Assembly (NCBI GenBank): GCA_964565405.1
Contig: CAZMEW010000019.1
Location: 1 to 18,144, forward strand
DNA: 18,144 nucleotides
Direction of reading: 5' to 3'
Source: UBA922 sp964565405
GTDB lineage: Bacteria; Patescibacteriota; Patescibacteriia; Magasanikbacterales; UBA922
Shown here: in pieces, positions 6,140 to 13,369 of the stretch
How positions within the stretch are numbered: the stretch's first letter is position 1
Layout of the letters: the number at the start of each line of letters is the position of its first letter
The notes under the pieces: model-generated
The model's database searches: none
The model's input: only the letters and a program-made list of their open reading frames with translations
Told to the model about the DNA's origin: nothing
Program-made: the position numbers and the translations under genes

Positions 6140-6216
6140 CGGAGTGTAGCTCAGTTGGCTAGAGCATCTGGTTTGGGACCAGAGGGTCGTAGGTTCAAGT
6201 CCTATCACTCCGACCA
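6140..6216 (+). tRNA. tRNA-Pro(TGG)
   Basis: Acceptor CGGAGTG/CACTCCG, anticodon arm TCTGG-TTTGGGA-CCAGA with anticodon TGG, T arm GTAGG-TTCAAGT-CCTAT, and an encoded CCA (6214-6216), the only complete CCA among the full-length tRNAs here. It ends 23 nt before the CPBP gene. Confidence 0.95.
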
Positions 6217-6239
6217 TTTGGAGAGTCTATTACGCGCAT

Positions 6240-7034
6240 ATGCTCACATATATCAAATATATCGATCGTTATCGATTCTTTTTGATTATTGTACCAGCAA
6301 TACTATTTCAGGTGGTGGGTAGTTTATTTTATTTTGTTATTATTAAAAATCCACAACTTGCAAAAATAGTGTACACCACATTAAAGATACTCATGATACT
6401 ATGGCCAATCATCTTTGTGATGTGGTTAAAAAAAATTCCTCAGGTAAAAAATTCGCAAAAAACCCACCATCTATGCTCCTTCCTCTACGGCACAGTTATT
6501 GGGGGTGCCATTTTAGGTTTAAGCTATCTTCTATCTGGAATTCTGGCAGAGAATCTATCATTTGCAACTCCAATGTTAAAAGAAAAAGCAGAAGAGTTGG
6601 GAATTATAAATAACTATCTCATTTTTGCACTTGGCTTGAGTACACTTAATGCGCTGTTCGAAGAATATTATTGGAGATGGTTTATATTTCAAAGTTTAAC
6701 TACTAAATATTCCTTATTTTTTTCTATTCTCATATCCGCGCTTGGTTTTACCGGNNNNNNNNNNNNNNNNNNNNNNNNNNNNNNNNNNNNNNNNNNNNNN
6801 NNNNNNNNNNNNNNNNNNNNNNNNNNNNNNNNNNNNNNNNNNNNCCACCATCTTGTGGTACTTACACAATTTTTTCCATTACCTGGTGTACTTATTTTAG
6901 GTAGTTGCGTATTCGTAGGTGGTGTGGTGTTTGGTCTTATCTATCACAAAACCAATAGTCTCGTAGGTAGTTTTATATGTCACCTTCTGGCCGATAGCGC
7001 GATATTACTGATCGGATATAAATTACTCTTTTAG
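6240..7034 (+). CDS. CPBP family intramembrane metalloprotease, interrupted by an assembly gap
   Basis: A polytopic membrane protein of about 264 codons including 30 unread ones. Motif 1 of the CPBP (CAAX protease / bacteriocin-processing) family is present as EEYYWR with Glu141, Glu142 and Arg146; a later CHLLAD supplies the family's final histidine motif. The FxxxH motif expected between them falls in or beside the N run (6755-6844), so catalytic completeness cannot be judged. Several membrane helices are evident (about 12-35, 47-63, 82-102, 126-140, 155-171 and two after the gap). It follows the tRNA operon by 23 nt with no clear Shine-Dalgarno site and may be transcribed with it. Substrate unknown. 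Confidence 0.85.
   Translation: MLTYIKYIDRYRFFLIIVPAILFQVVGSLFYFVIIKNPQLAKIVYTTLKILMILWPIIFVMWLKKIPQVKNSQKTHHLCSFLYGTVIGGAILGLSYLLSGILAENLSFATPMLKEKAEELGIINNYLIFALGLSTLNALFEEYYWRWFIFQSLTTKYSLFFSILISALGFTXXXXXXXXXXXXXXXXXXXXXXXXXXXXXXXHHLVVLTQFFPLPGVLILGSCVFVGGVVFGLIYHKTNSLVGSFICHLLADSAILLIGYKLLF
6755..6844. other. Assembly gap (90 N)
   Basis: Exactly 90 undetermined bases inside the CPBP gene. The frame is kept across the gap if the length is true, but the number may be an estimate. Confidence 0.99.
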
Positions 7035-7059
7035 CACATATTTTAGAGAGTGAAAACAC

Positions 7060-7084
7060 AAATCCACCCTTTCAGGTGGATTTT
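7060..7084 (+). terminator. Terminator after the CPBP gene
   Basis: AAATCCACC (7060-7068) and GGTGGATTT (7075-7083) form a 9-bp stem with a six-base loop, then a further T, 25 nt after the stop codon. It is symmetrical and may also act on the minus strand at the end of the Gly-fMet-Gly tRNA operon. Confidence 0.7.
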
Positions 7085-7151
7085 GCGTTGGCCATACAGT
7101 AGGGGACTTTTCTAATCCCATGTGTATGAGTAATATGTTGCCATACTACCC

Positions 7152-7172
7152 GTGAACTGTCAAACAGTTCAC
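7152..7172. other. Perfect 9-bp hairpin beside tRNA-Gly(GCC)
   Basis: GTGAACTGT and ACAGTTCAC pair perfectly around a three-base loop, two bases past the 3' end of the minus-strand tRNA-Gly. No T-run follows. It may mark the 3' end for tRNA processing. Confidence 0.5.
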
Positions 7173-7174
7173 TG

Positions 7175-7248
7175 AGCGGTAAACCAGATTCGAACTGGCG
7201 ACCTTCTCCTTGGCAAGGAGACGCTCTAACCAACTGAGCTACTACCGC
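7175..7248 (-). tRNA. tRNA-Gly(GCC)
   Basis: Acceptor GCGGTAG/TTACCGC, anticodon arm TCTCC-TTGCCAA-GGAGA with anticodon GCC, T arm GCCAG-TTCGAAT-CTGGT, and discriminator T as usual for bacterial tRNA-Gly. CCA not encoded. Last gene of the minus-strand tRNA operon. Confidence 0.95.
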
Positions 7249-7272
7249 ATTTAAATTGTAGTCTATCCTTTG

Positions 7273-7346
7273 TTGCGGGGGAGGGATTTGAACCCCCGAC
7301 CTTCGGGTTATGGGCCCGACGAGCTGCCTGGCTGCTCTACCCCGCG
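7273..7346 (-). tRNA. Initiator tRNA-fMet(CAT) with C33
   Basis: Initiator features are clear: a C1-A72 mismatch at the top of the acceptor (CGCGGGG/CCCCGCA), three G-C pairs in the anticodon stem (TCGGG/CCCGA), anticodon CAT and T loop TTCAAAT. The anticodon loop reads CCCATAA, so position 33 is C where almost all tRNAs have U. All other tRNAs in this window have T33. CCA not encoded. Confidence 0.95.
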
Positions 7347-7369
7347 ATATTATTCTAATTTTTCTCCTG

Positions 7370-7441
7370 AGCGGGTAGCGGGAGTCGAACCCGCGTCATC
7401 AGTTTGGAAAACTGAGATAATAGCCGTTATACGATACCCGC
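7370..7441 (-). tRNA. tRNA-Gly(TCC)
   Basis: Acceptor GCGGGTA/TACCCGC, anticodon arm TCAGT-TTTCCAA-ACTGA with anticodon TCC, T arm GCGGG-TTCGACT-CCCGC, and discriminator T. CCA not encoded. First gene of the Gly-fMet-Gly operon. Confidence 0.95.
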
Positions 7442-7459
7442 ATGATTAAAGTACGGTCT

Positions 7460-7488
7460 ATACTACGTGGTTTTTACTCAGTTGTCAA
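7460..7488 (-). promoter_or_regulatory. Promoter of the Gly-fMet-Gly tRNA operon
   Basis: Minus strand TTGACA (7488-7483), 17 bp, TAGTAT (7465-7460), about 10 nt before tRNA-Gly(TCC). No clear terminator separates it from the upstream antiporter gene, so some read-through is possible. Confidence 0.65.
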
Positions 7489-7536
7489 TCTTTTTTCAGA
7501 TATTTGGTCTAATTGACCACAAGTAAACCTATCACA

Positions 7537-9231
7537 CTATACGCCATGAGTCCGATGTCTCATTTTAAGCTCGCTATCCTGATCTTTGCGTAAATGTAAG
7601 AAAGTTCGATTAGTCCATGGTTTTTTAAGAAGTACTTCAGAGATCCACTGGCCACCAAGAAGATGCGGCATCATGACAAAACTAGCTCCAGCCTTATACA
7701 TTTCTCTTGCACGCTCCATATCATACAGATTTCCAATAATACAAATCTTTTTTGATCTCCGTCTGATATGAGAGATCATAGCAATCTGATCATCAAGGCT
7801 AGGAATAGTTGAGATAATAATTTTTGCATTTTCAATTCCCAAACTATCCAAAAATTCAACATCAGCGGCATCGCCAAAATACGCAGTGATCCCCTGCCGC
7901 TTGAGTTTATTGATCATCTCAGGATTGTAATCGACTACTGCATATGAAATTTCCTTTTCTTGCAGTACTTGCGCGATCTTCCACCCAATCCGATGATAAC
8001 CAAATACCCACGCATCAATATTTTTCTTCAAATCTTCTCTTTGTTGGAACTTATCTTTCCCAAATAACTTAAAGATGGGAAGGAGGAGTCGATATATCTG
8101 TTCATTATAGGTAATCATGTATGAGGAAACAAAAATTGTCACCAATGCAACCAAGGTAAATACTTGAAGTTCACTACTCTGTACCTGACCAACCGTAATT
8201 CCACTAAGAAGTAAAATAAAACCAAATTCACTCACCTGTGCCGAAGTGATCGCCGCAAGAAAACTGTTTCGTCTCGTGAATTTGCGCATGCGAAACGCAT
8301 AATAAAGAATAAATGGTTTCCCCAATAAGATAAACAAAGAAAAAATAATGCTTGGAATAATAACGGTATTGAAATCAGAAACAACCATCTGGGTACCTAG
8401 AATTATAAAAAATACAACGATAAAAAAATCACGAAGCGGCTTCACTCGACTAGCGATCTCTGCCTGATATTTTGACGACCCTAGTGTTATTCCTGCAATG
8501 ATCGCGCCAATTTCAAGCGAGAATCCTGCATAATGTAAAATACTTGCAAGCCAAAAACACCATGACAATGTGAAAATAAATAAAAATTCAGCAGACCGAG
8601 CGACTTGATCAAGAATCCATGAAAGTGCATACCGGCTCATAACATAGACGAATGCAATAAGCGCAAAACCTTTCAGAGCAAGCCCGCCTAGATTTGGAAG
8701 GAATTTTGAAGTATCATCTCCGATACTTGTCAACGCAACCATGATAAGAATAGCGACAATATCTTGTATGATCATGAGACCGAGAGTGTAGCGTCCATAC
8801 ACCGTTTCAGTATCTTTTTTATCAGTAAGCAACTTTACAATAATAATAGTACTCGAAAAGGTAAGCGCAATACCCAGATAAACAGAAGAAAGTAGAGAAA
8901 AATGAAATGCCCAAGCAATAAGAGTTCCAACTCCCGCTGTAAAAATAATCTGAAGCATTCCTATGATTGCAGCAGTCTTACCAATAGTCTTGATATGAGA
9001 CATATTCAAGCTAAGTCCAACCATGAAGAGCAGCAGAATTACCCCAAATTGTGCAAATGTATCAAAGGTAGAATTATTTTCTCCGATAAGCCCCAAGAAT
9101 AATGGTCCTGCAATAATTCCTGCAATAATATATGCAATCAGCATTGGCTGTCGCAAAAACCGAACAACACACGCGATCGTTACCGTAATTCCCAGTACAA
9201 TTGAAATATCAAAAAATATATTATGTGACAT
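7537..9231 (-). CDS. CPA2-family (Kef-type) cation:proton antiporter with TrkA-N domain
   Basis: A 564-residue inner-membrane protein. Residues 1-390 form the CPA2 exchanger with about 12 membrane helices; typical stretches are FSSTIIIVKLLTDKKD (126-140), IIQDIVAI with the ion-binding Asp157, and GFSLEIGAIIAGITLG (236-251). Residues about 405-520 are a RCK/TrkA-N Rossmann domain (VFGYHRIGWKIA, VVDYNPE, YFGDAAD) that gates such transporters with nucleotide. The glycine loop is GYHRIG (411-416) rather than GxGxxG. It exports K+ or Na+ in exchange for protons; the ion cannot be told from sequence. The start is the only good ATG and has no Shine-Dalgarno site, but TGA-TATACT lies 23 bases upstream. 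Confidence 0.92.
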   Translation of the reverse strand: MSHNIFFDISIVLGITVTIACVVRFLRQPMLIAYIIAGIIAGPLFLGLIGENNSTFDTFAQFGVILLLFMVGLSLNMSHIKTIGKTAAIIGMLQIIFTAGVGTLIAWAFHFSLLSSVYLGIALTFSSTIIIVKLLTDKKDTETVYGRYTLGLMIIQDIVAILIMVALTSIGDDTSKFLPNLGGLALKGFALIAFVYVMSRYALSWILDQVARSAEFLFIFTLSWCFWLASILHYAGFSLEIGAIIAGITLGSSKYQAEIASRVKPLRDFFIVVFFIILGTQMVVSDFNTVIIPSIIFSLFILLGKPFILYYAFRMRKFTRRNSFLAAITSAQVSEFGFILLLSGITVGQVQSSELQVFTLVALVTIFVSSYMITYNEQIYRLLLPIFKLFGKDKFQQREDLKKNIDAWVFGYHRIGWKIAQVLQEKEISYAVVDYNPEMINKLKRQGITAYFGDAADVEFLDSLGIENAKIIISTIPSLDDQIAMISHIRRRSKKICIIGNLYDMERAREMYKAGASFVMMPHLLGGQWISEVLLKKPWTNRTFLHLRKDQDSELKMRHRTHGV

Positions 9232-9253
9232 GTGAAATAAATAAATTTACTCA

Positions 9254-9262
9254 AGTATATCA
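9254..9262 (-). promoter_or_regulatory. Extended -10 promoter of the antiporter gene
   Basis: Minus strand TGA-TATACT. No good -35 is seen, consistent with an extended -10 promoter. The predicted leader is about 15 nt. Confidence 0.45.
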
Positions 9263-9292
9263 CAAAATAAATTTTTACTCTTGTATAAAATT

Positions 9293-9317
9293 ATAAAAAC
9301 CACCCGTGGGAAGGGTT
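9293..9317 (-). terminator. Terminator after the lamin-tail gene
   Basis: Minus strand: AACCC and GGGT/GGTT arms around TTCCCAC, followed by TTTTTATAATTTT. It lies downstream of the structured element at 9316-9394. Confidence 0.5.
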
Positions 9318-9394
9318 CGGGGATGAAAACTGTTTAAGCCCTGAATGTAAAATCACTCGCAGTCCTTAGTGAACCGAGTTTTTTCACCCCCGAA
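9316..9394 (-). other. Structured element in the 3' UTR of the lamin-tail gene
   Basis: On the minus strand TTCGGGGGTGAAAA (9394-9381) pairs with TTTTCATCCCCGAA (9329-9316) in an unbroken 14-bp stem with one G-U. The plus strand would have an A-C mismatch at that pair, favouring minus-strand RNA. The 51-base interior holds a further ACTCG/CGAGT stem (9355-9359 with 9375-9379). It resembles no RNA family I know. Confidence 0.5.
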
Positions 9395-9436
9395 ACTTTT
9401 TGTAGTACTTTTTGGTTACAAAAAATGCGGACAAAT

Positions 9437-12400
9437 TTATTTTTTCAATTTCTTAAACATATTTTTAATATTATCCCCATACAACTTTATACCCAGCACA
9501 ATCGCAAGACCCCCAAGGGTAAGAAAAATCGCAAAAAACATTTCTTTTTTTGAAGAATCAGCAGGATCCTTTGAAACACTCGCCACCTTCTCCCCCTTTA
9601 CACCACCCTCAATTACAACGTCATTCAGATCCCGAGGAGAAACCATATACCCACTTTTAGTTTCCTGCACAATTCCAGTTACTAGCGCCCTTATTCCTTC
9701 TTTGAAAACAGATTTATCAATTCCTGATCCTCCTCGTATATAGAGTCGTATCTCATCAGTTCCATCATCAAGATATACATATGAACCTTTAATACCCGTG
9801 ACTTCCCCTTTAATCTCAACAAGCCATCCTTCATATGGCTCATCAATATCCGCAATCGCAAGTTCAAGCGGAATGTATGGTTCGCTCTCACCAATAACTT
9901 GAATATCAACCGCGGTATCAATTTTCAATCGGAGTTCTCCAGATGTTTCAGCAAGTTCACCCGTAATTTTCACTTTATCTCCACGAGCGAGCACGGGAAA
10001 ATCTTTTTTATATGAATATATTTGAAGTCCAGGAGATCCAGCAATATAGAAATATTGTGAGCTCAGAACACTTGGTTCCACGACTACGGTTCCTGTAAGA
10101 GAAACTATAGTGCCCACATCAAAATTTCGAACATCAGTAAGGCTTGTTTCTATTTTTGGTCGAGCAGTAATTGTTTTTGTTTTGGATCTTACCGCCTCAG
10201 CGACAGGAAGAGATGCATTTTGTTTGCCCGGGCTCAGATCTGCAGTCCAGAACCACATCTCCCCTCCATATGTATATGATTTTCCTTCTTTTGAAGATAC
10301 ATATTCTACTTCAGAGAGAACCGAGCCTTCAGGATCAAGAATCCTCACATTCTCACCAGAATTAGTAAGTGATAATTTAGTATCTTTTGAATAAAACGCA
10401 CGGTATTCACCTTGTGCAAGAATTATGTCTTCTGGAAATAAATATGGTTTTGATCCGCCCTCTCCATCATCAAGTGATAGTCCTGCCAAATAAATATCAC
10501 GATCATAGGGATTGAATAATTCAATATACTCATTCTTAGTATCACTCCCCAAAGGATTGGGTAATATTTCAACAATTACCGGGATAAATTCAGAAGAGAA
10601 GCTATTTTCAATAATCCCAAAACCAACCTCCTCTACACTCATTGAGGAAGTGGTAATCAGGGTAGAGGTACGAGCAGATATTTTTTCTGTTTTAAAAAAA
10701 ATATTTTCACTCCCCTTGGTAATTGTTTCAGTTACCACAAAATCTTCTTCTAAGTTACCCGAATCTGTATCCACAATTCGCATAAGTGATGTACCTTTTG
10801 TAGGAGCTGTAGCAACTCCACCCTCTTCATTCCATTCTCCATACACTACTCGATTGATTTCCTTACCACTCGGATCAGTGAGTGTAAGTGCATCTCCAGA
10901 ATTATTCAGACTTCCTTTGGGTTTTTCAATAACAAAAAACTTTCCCGAAAAGATTGTCCCCGTTAGAATAGTCTTCGCAAGACTCCCATCCTGAAAAACC
11001 CACCCATCAAGAGAAATAGAAGAACTCGATATATTCAATAATTCTACAAACTCAACTTGATTATCAGAAGGAATCGATACAAATTCATTGATGAGTACAC
11101 TTCCTTCAGGGAAAGTTGGTTTTGATATTTCAGGAGTTAATAAGGTTGTATTATTTTGAGAAAAATTAGTTGGAGAAGAAATTACTTCTTTCGGGGTAAT
11201 ATTATTTGGCACACCCGGAGTTGGAGTAATCGTATATGCAAAATCTATGTGATCATTATCACTATCTTCCCCATCGCTTACCCGTGCAGTCGTGTGTGCC
11301 TTACCAGGTATGGGAGCATTGTCATTTTCTGTACCATAGACCACGGTATCAATAATTTCCTGATTAATATTTTTAAGTATGATCGAATCTCCTGTTTGGT
11401 TTAGTTTACTTGAGGATAGATATAGTACTTTGAAACCACCGGAGACAATAGTTCCGGTTACCGTCACGATTTTACCAACACCGTCATAGAGAGTAAACCC
11501 ATCAAGCAATACATCTTCATAACCTGCATTATACAACTCAATCCATTCTTTCTCAGGGGAATTTGGATCACTCAGAAACTCATTAATAATAATTTTAGGT
11601 GGAGCACTCGGAGTTTCTTCATACTCTTCTTCATCTTCGACTGGAATAATTATTGTAGGTAAAATTTCAATCATATGAGAAACAGTACTCGATGCCTTAT
11701 CCATATCATACACAGTTAGCGTGATCTGCTTGGTGCCTGTAGTTGCAAAAGCATAGATTAGACTTACACCTTCATACGTAGCGTTCTCAATAGTCCATAC
11801 ATACCGACCAATACCAGTTTCAAGGTCATGTGATTCAAAAGCGTCAAAGAAGACCGATTCGTCGACAAACGCACTCTGAGGAGCTTCAATACGGGCACTT
11901 GGTGAATGATTAACCATTTCTTCAGGTAAACGTGCCCACCAATAATTTTCTCTACCCGGAGTAGACGAAACCATACTCTCTTTCCACTGCAGCATATCCC
12001 CTGCTTCTCCATCACTACCAATTCTTTCAAGTGAATAATTGTTTACACCTACGTATACAAATTTTTCTACAAATTCATCACCACCACTTCCTTTTTTAAT
12101 TCCAATCTCCTCGCCTGTTTTGTTGAGGGTAGTCCATGCGCTATCAAAAACAGTCGACGTAACTTCTGGATGATCTACAAAAAATACGTTGTCATTCTGT
12201 GCAATAACCGCATAAGCACCGGGGAGAAGAATAGTTGAGGTAATAGTACTACTAGGACTCAAAACAAGTCCGTGATTTACACTACCTTCCCAAAATTTCC
12301 AATTAGACAAATCTATCGGATCAGCGCTCTTATTATAAATTTCAATCCACTGACGATCTCCTGCAGCACATCCGCTGGGACAAATTTCTGTAATAATAAT

Positions 12401-12496
12401 TGACTCAGAAATAGTCCGAGCATTTGGTGAAAATAAAAAAATACTTAGTGCAATTACAAATACAATAAGTACGATATCCCTCCAATGTTCTTTCAT
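9437..12496 (-). CDS. Large surface protein with lamin-tail, PKD and OB-fold domains, membrane-anchored at both ends
   Basis: 1019 residues. In order: an N-terminal signal/anchor helix (8-24), lamin-tail domain 1 (about 33-180, ITEICPSGCAAGDRQWIEIYN), a PKD-like domain (about 198-280, ending TGTKQITLTVYDMDKAS), and three more lamin-tail domains (about 302-430 IINEFLSDP, 466-595 LINEFVSIP, 638-760 VEILPNPLG; each with an (E)WIELYN-like core). Then come one or two OB-fold-like domains (795-962), a C-terminal helix (about 985-1005) and a basic tail FKKLKK. The layout suggests an outward-facing protein held in the membrane. Lamin-tail proteins of this kind often accompany secreted nucleases or surface structures, but no catalytic domain is seen. 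The start has GGAGG three bases away and TGG-TATACT upstream. Function unknown. Confidence 0.88.
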   Translation of the reverse strand: MKEHWRDIVLIVFVIALSIFLFSPNARTISESIIITEICPSGCAAGDRQWIEIYNKSADPIDLSNWKFWEGSVNHGLVLSPSSTITSTILLPGAYAVIAQNDNVFFVDHPEVTSTVFDSAWTTLNKTGEEIGIKKGSGGDEFVEKFVYVGVNNYSLERIGSDGEAGDMLQWKESMVSSTPGRENYWWARLPEEMVNHSPSARIEAPQSAFVDESVFFDAFESHDLETGIGRYVWTIENATYEGVSLIYAFATTGTKQITLTVYDMDKASSTVSHMIEILPTIIIPVEDEEEYEETPSAPPKIIINEFLSDPNSPEKEWIELYNAGYEDVLLDGFTLYDGVGKIVTVTGTIVSGGFKVLYLSSSKLNQTGDSIILKNINQEIIDTVVYGTENDNAPIPGKAHTTARVSDGEDSDNDHIDFAYTITPTPGVPNNITPKEVISSPTNFSQNNTTLLTPEISKPTFPEGSVLINEFVSIPSDNQVEFVELLNISSSSISLDGWVFQDGSLAKTILTGTIFSGKFFVIEKPKGSLNNSGDALTLTDPSGKEINRVVYGEWNEEGGVATAPTKGTSLMRIVDTDSGNLEEDFVVTETITKGSENIFFKTEKISARTSTLITTSSMSVEEVGFGIIENSFSSEFIPVIVEILPNPLGSDTKNEYIELFNPYDRDIYLAGLSLDDGEGGSKPYLFPEDIILAQGEYRAFYSKDTKLSLTNSGENVRILDPEGSVLSEVEYVSSKEGKSYTYGGEMWFWTADLSPGKQNASLPVAEAVRSKTKTITARPKIETSLTDVRNFDVGTIVSLTGTVVVEPSVLSSQYFYIAGSPGLQIYSYKKDFPVLARGDKVKITGELAETSGELRLKIDTAVDIQVIGESEPYIPLELAIADIDEPYEGWLVEIKGEVTGIKGSYVYLDDGTDEIRLYIRGGSGIDKSVFKEGIRALVTGIVQETKSGYMVSPRDLNDVVIEGGVKGEKVASVSKDPADSSKKEMFFAIFLTLGGLAIVLGIKLYGDNIKNMFKKLKK

Positions 12497-12534
12497 ACCC
12501 CTCCGTATGTTAGAAATTAATTGTTGATAAAATT

Positions 12535-12543
12535 AGTATACCA
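12535..12543 (-). promoter_or_regulatory. Extended -10 promoter of the lamin-tail gene
   Basis: Minus strand TGG-TATACT, about 40 bases before the ATG at 12496, without a good -35. Confidence 0.45.
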
Positions 12544-12600
12544 TACACATCATTCCCGCGCCATGTGCACCGTAAGGCAGGAAAGCAGGAATCTACTAGA

Positions 12601-12628
12601 AAAATAAAAATCACCTATTAGTGACTTT
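12601..12628 (-). terminator. Terminator of the 12774-13190 transcription unit
   Basis: Minus strand: AAGTCAC (12627-12621) pairs with GTGATTT (12614-12608, one G-U), then TTATTTTT. It lies downstream of the candidate ribozyme, so the ribozyme would be within this mRNA. Confidence 0.65.
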
Positions 12629-12637
12629 GTTTGCAGA

Positions 12638-12689
12638 CCCTTTCGTCCTCATATCAGGACTCGTCAGTACCGATTTCATCGGCATAGAG
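12638..12689 (-). ncRNA. Candidate type III hammerhead ribozyme
   Basis: Minus strand, 5' to 3': stem III strand CTCT (12689-12686), A at 12685 as the base before the predicted cut, stem I TGCCGAT-GAA-ATCGGTA (12684-12668), the core CTGACGA (12667-12661), stem II GTCC-TGATATGA-GGAC (12660-12645), the core GAAA (12644-12641), and the stem III return GGG (12640-12638). All invariant core bases of the hammerhead (CUGANGA and GAA) are present, stem II begins with G-C, and the base before the cut is an allowed A preceded by U. Weak point: stem III has only four pairs including one G-U, and 12687-12691 can also pair with 12716-12720. It lies in the 3' UTR of the gene ending at 12774. Confidence 0.6.
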
Positions 12690-12773
12690 AGCCGTTTTTG
12701 TGAGGTACGGCAGACCTCTCTCCATTTTTACTAAATAGAGCCAAAATGTATTTACACACTTAGTCGCCGATAA

Positions 12774-13190
12774 TTAGCGACCACCCTCCAAGCTACGTGC
12801 CATCTCCTCGAGCTCGCGAGCGCGAGCGAGAATTCGATCCGATAATTTGCGTCGAAGAGCAACACTCTTACTGATTTCATCTACCACTTCGACAGAGGTG
12901 CAGAGTCGATGGTACACGGAATGATGAATGTTGTGGTAGTCCGGTGTAAGCGAAACTTCGTAAAAGCACGGAACCAAGACCACAGTTCCCGGCATAGTGA
13001 GTCGCGTGCCACCCGTACTCTTGTAGATCGGTCGGAGCCAGAGCGACATCTCACTTCCGCTCTCGTTCGAATCAACCCAGATGAACGCATCGGTAGTGTG
13101 ATTGGGAAATTCATGACGAAAGAAATCGCGAATACACGCCTGAGCCATCTCGCTCACGACGATCGTATGCGAATGCACATGAACCTTCAT
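12774..13190 (-). CDS. Orphan protein of unknown function (138 aa)
   Basis: No family recognised. 138 residues, soluble, histidine-rich at the start (MKVHVHSH), with a beta-rich middle and a C-terminal helical stretch rich in Arg/Glu (about 105-138, LRRKLSDRILARARELEEMARSLEGG), probably coiled. It has a TTGACA-17-TATACT promoter, a leader of about 120 nt, a GGAG site 7 nt before the ATG at 13190 (an ATG at 13196 is too close to it), and a terminator at 12601-12628. Its long 3' UTR holds the candidate hammerhead ribozyme. GC-richer than its surroundings. An overlapping plus-strand ORF (12909-13211) is a shadow. Confidence 0.6.
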   Translation of the reverse strand: MKVHVHSHTIVVSEMAQACIRDFFRHEFPNHTTDAFIWVDSNESGSEMSLWLRPIYKSTGGTRLTMPGTVVLVPCFYEVSLTPDYHNIHHSVYHRLCTSVEVVDEISKSVALRRKLSDRILARARELEEMARSLEGGR

Positions 13191-13318
13191 CGCCATTCTC
13201 CGTTCGATTGAGAGGTAGATTAGACCCGAGAGGGCTGTGGTAAGGACGGTAATTAGTCAACGCACGAACTACCTAGTGGTATGTCAGAGCATTCTGGTAG
13301 ACCAATATGTAACAAACG

Positions 13319-13347
13319 AGTATACCGTATTTGAGGAACTTTGTCAA
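13319..13347 (-). promoter_or_regulatory. Promoter of the 12774-13190 gene
   Basis: Minus strand TTGACA (13347-13342), exactly 17 bp, TATACT (13324-13319). The strongest sigma-70 match in the window. The leader to 13190 is about 120 nt and contains a CTACC/GGTAG pair. Confidence 0.8.
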
Positions 13348-13369
13348 GTATGTTAAGCAATATTTCAGC

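Noticed and set aside
12549..12600. REP-like repeat (CATTCCCGCGCC ... AGGAATCTAC)
   Set aside because: The two halves do not pair well and no second copy is present in the window.
12909..13211. Plus-strand ORF opposite the 138-residue gene
   Set aside because: The minus strand has a consensus promoter, Shine-Dalgarno site and terminator; the plus strand has none.
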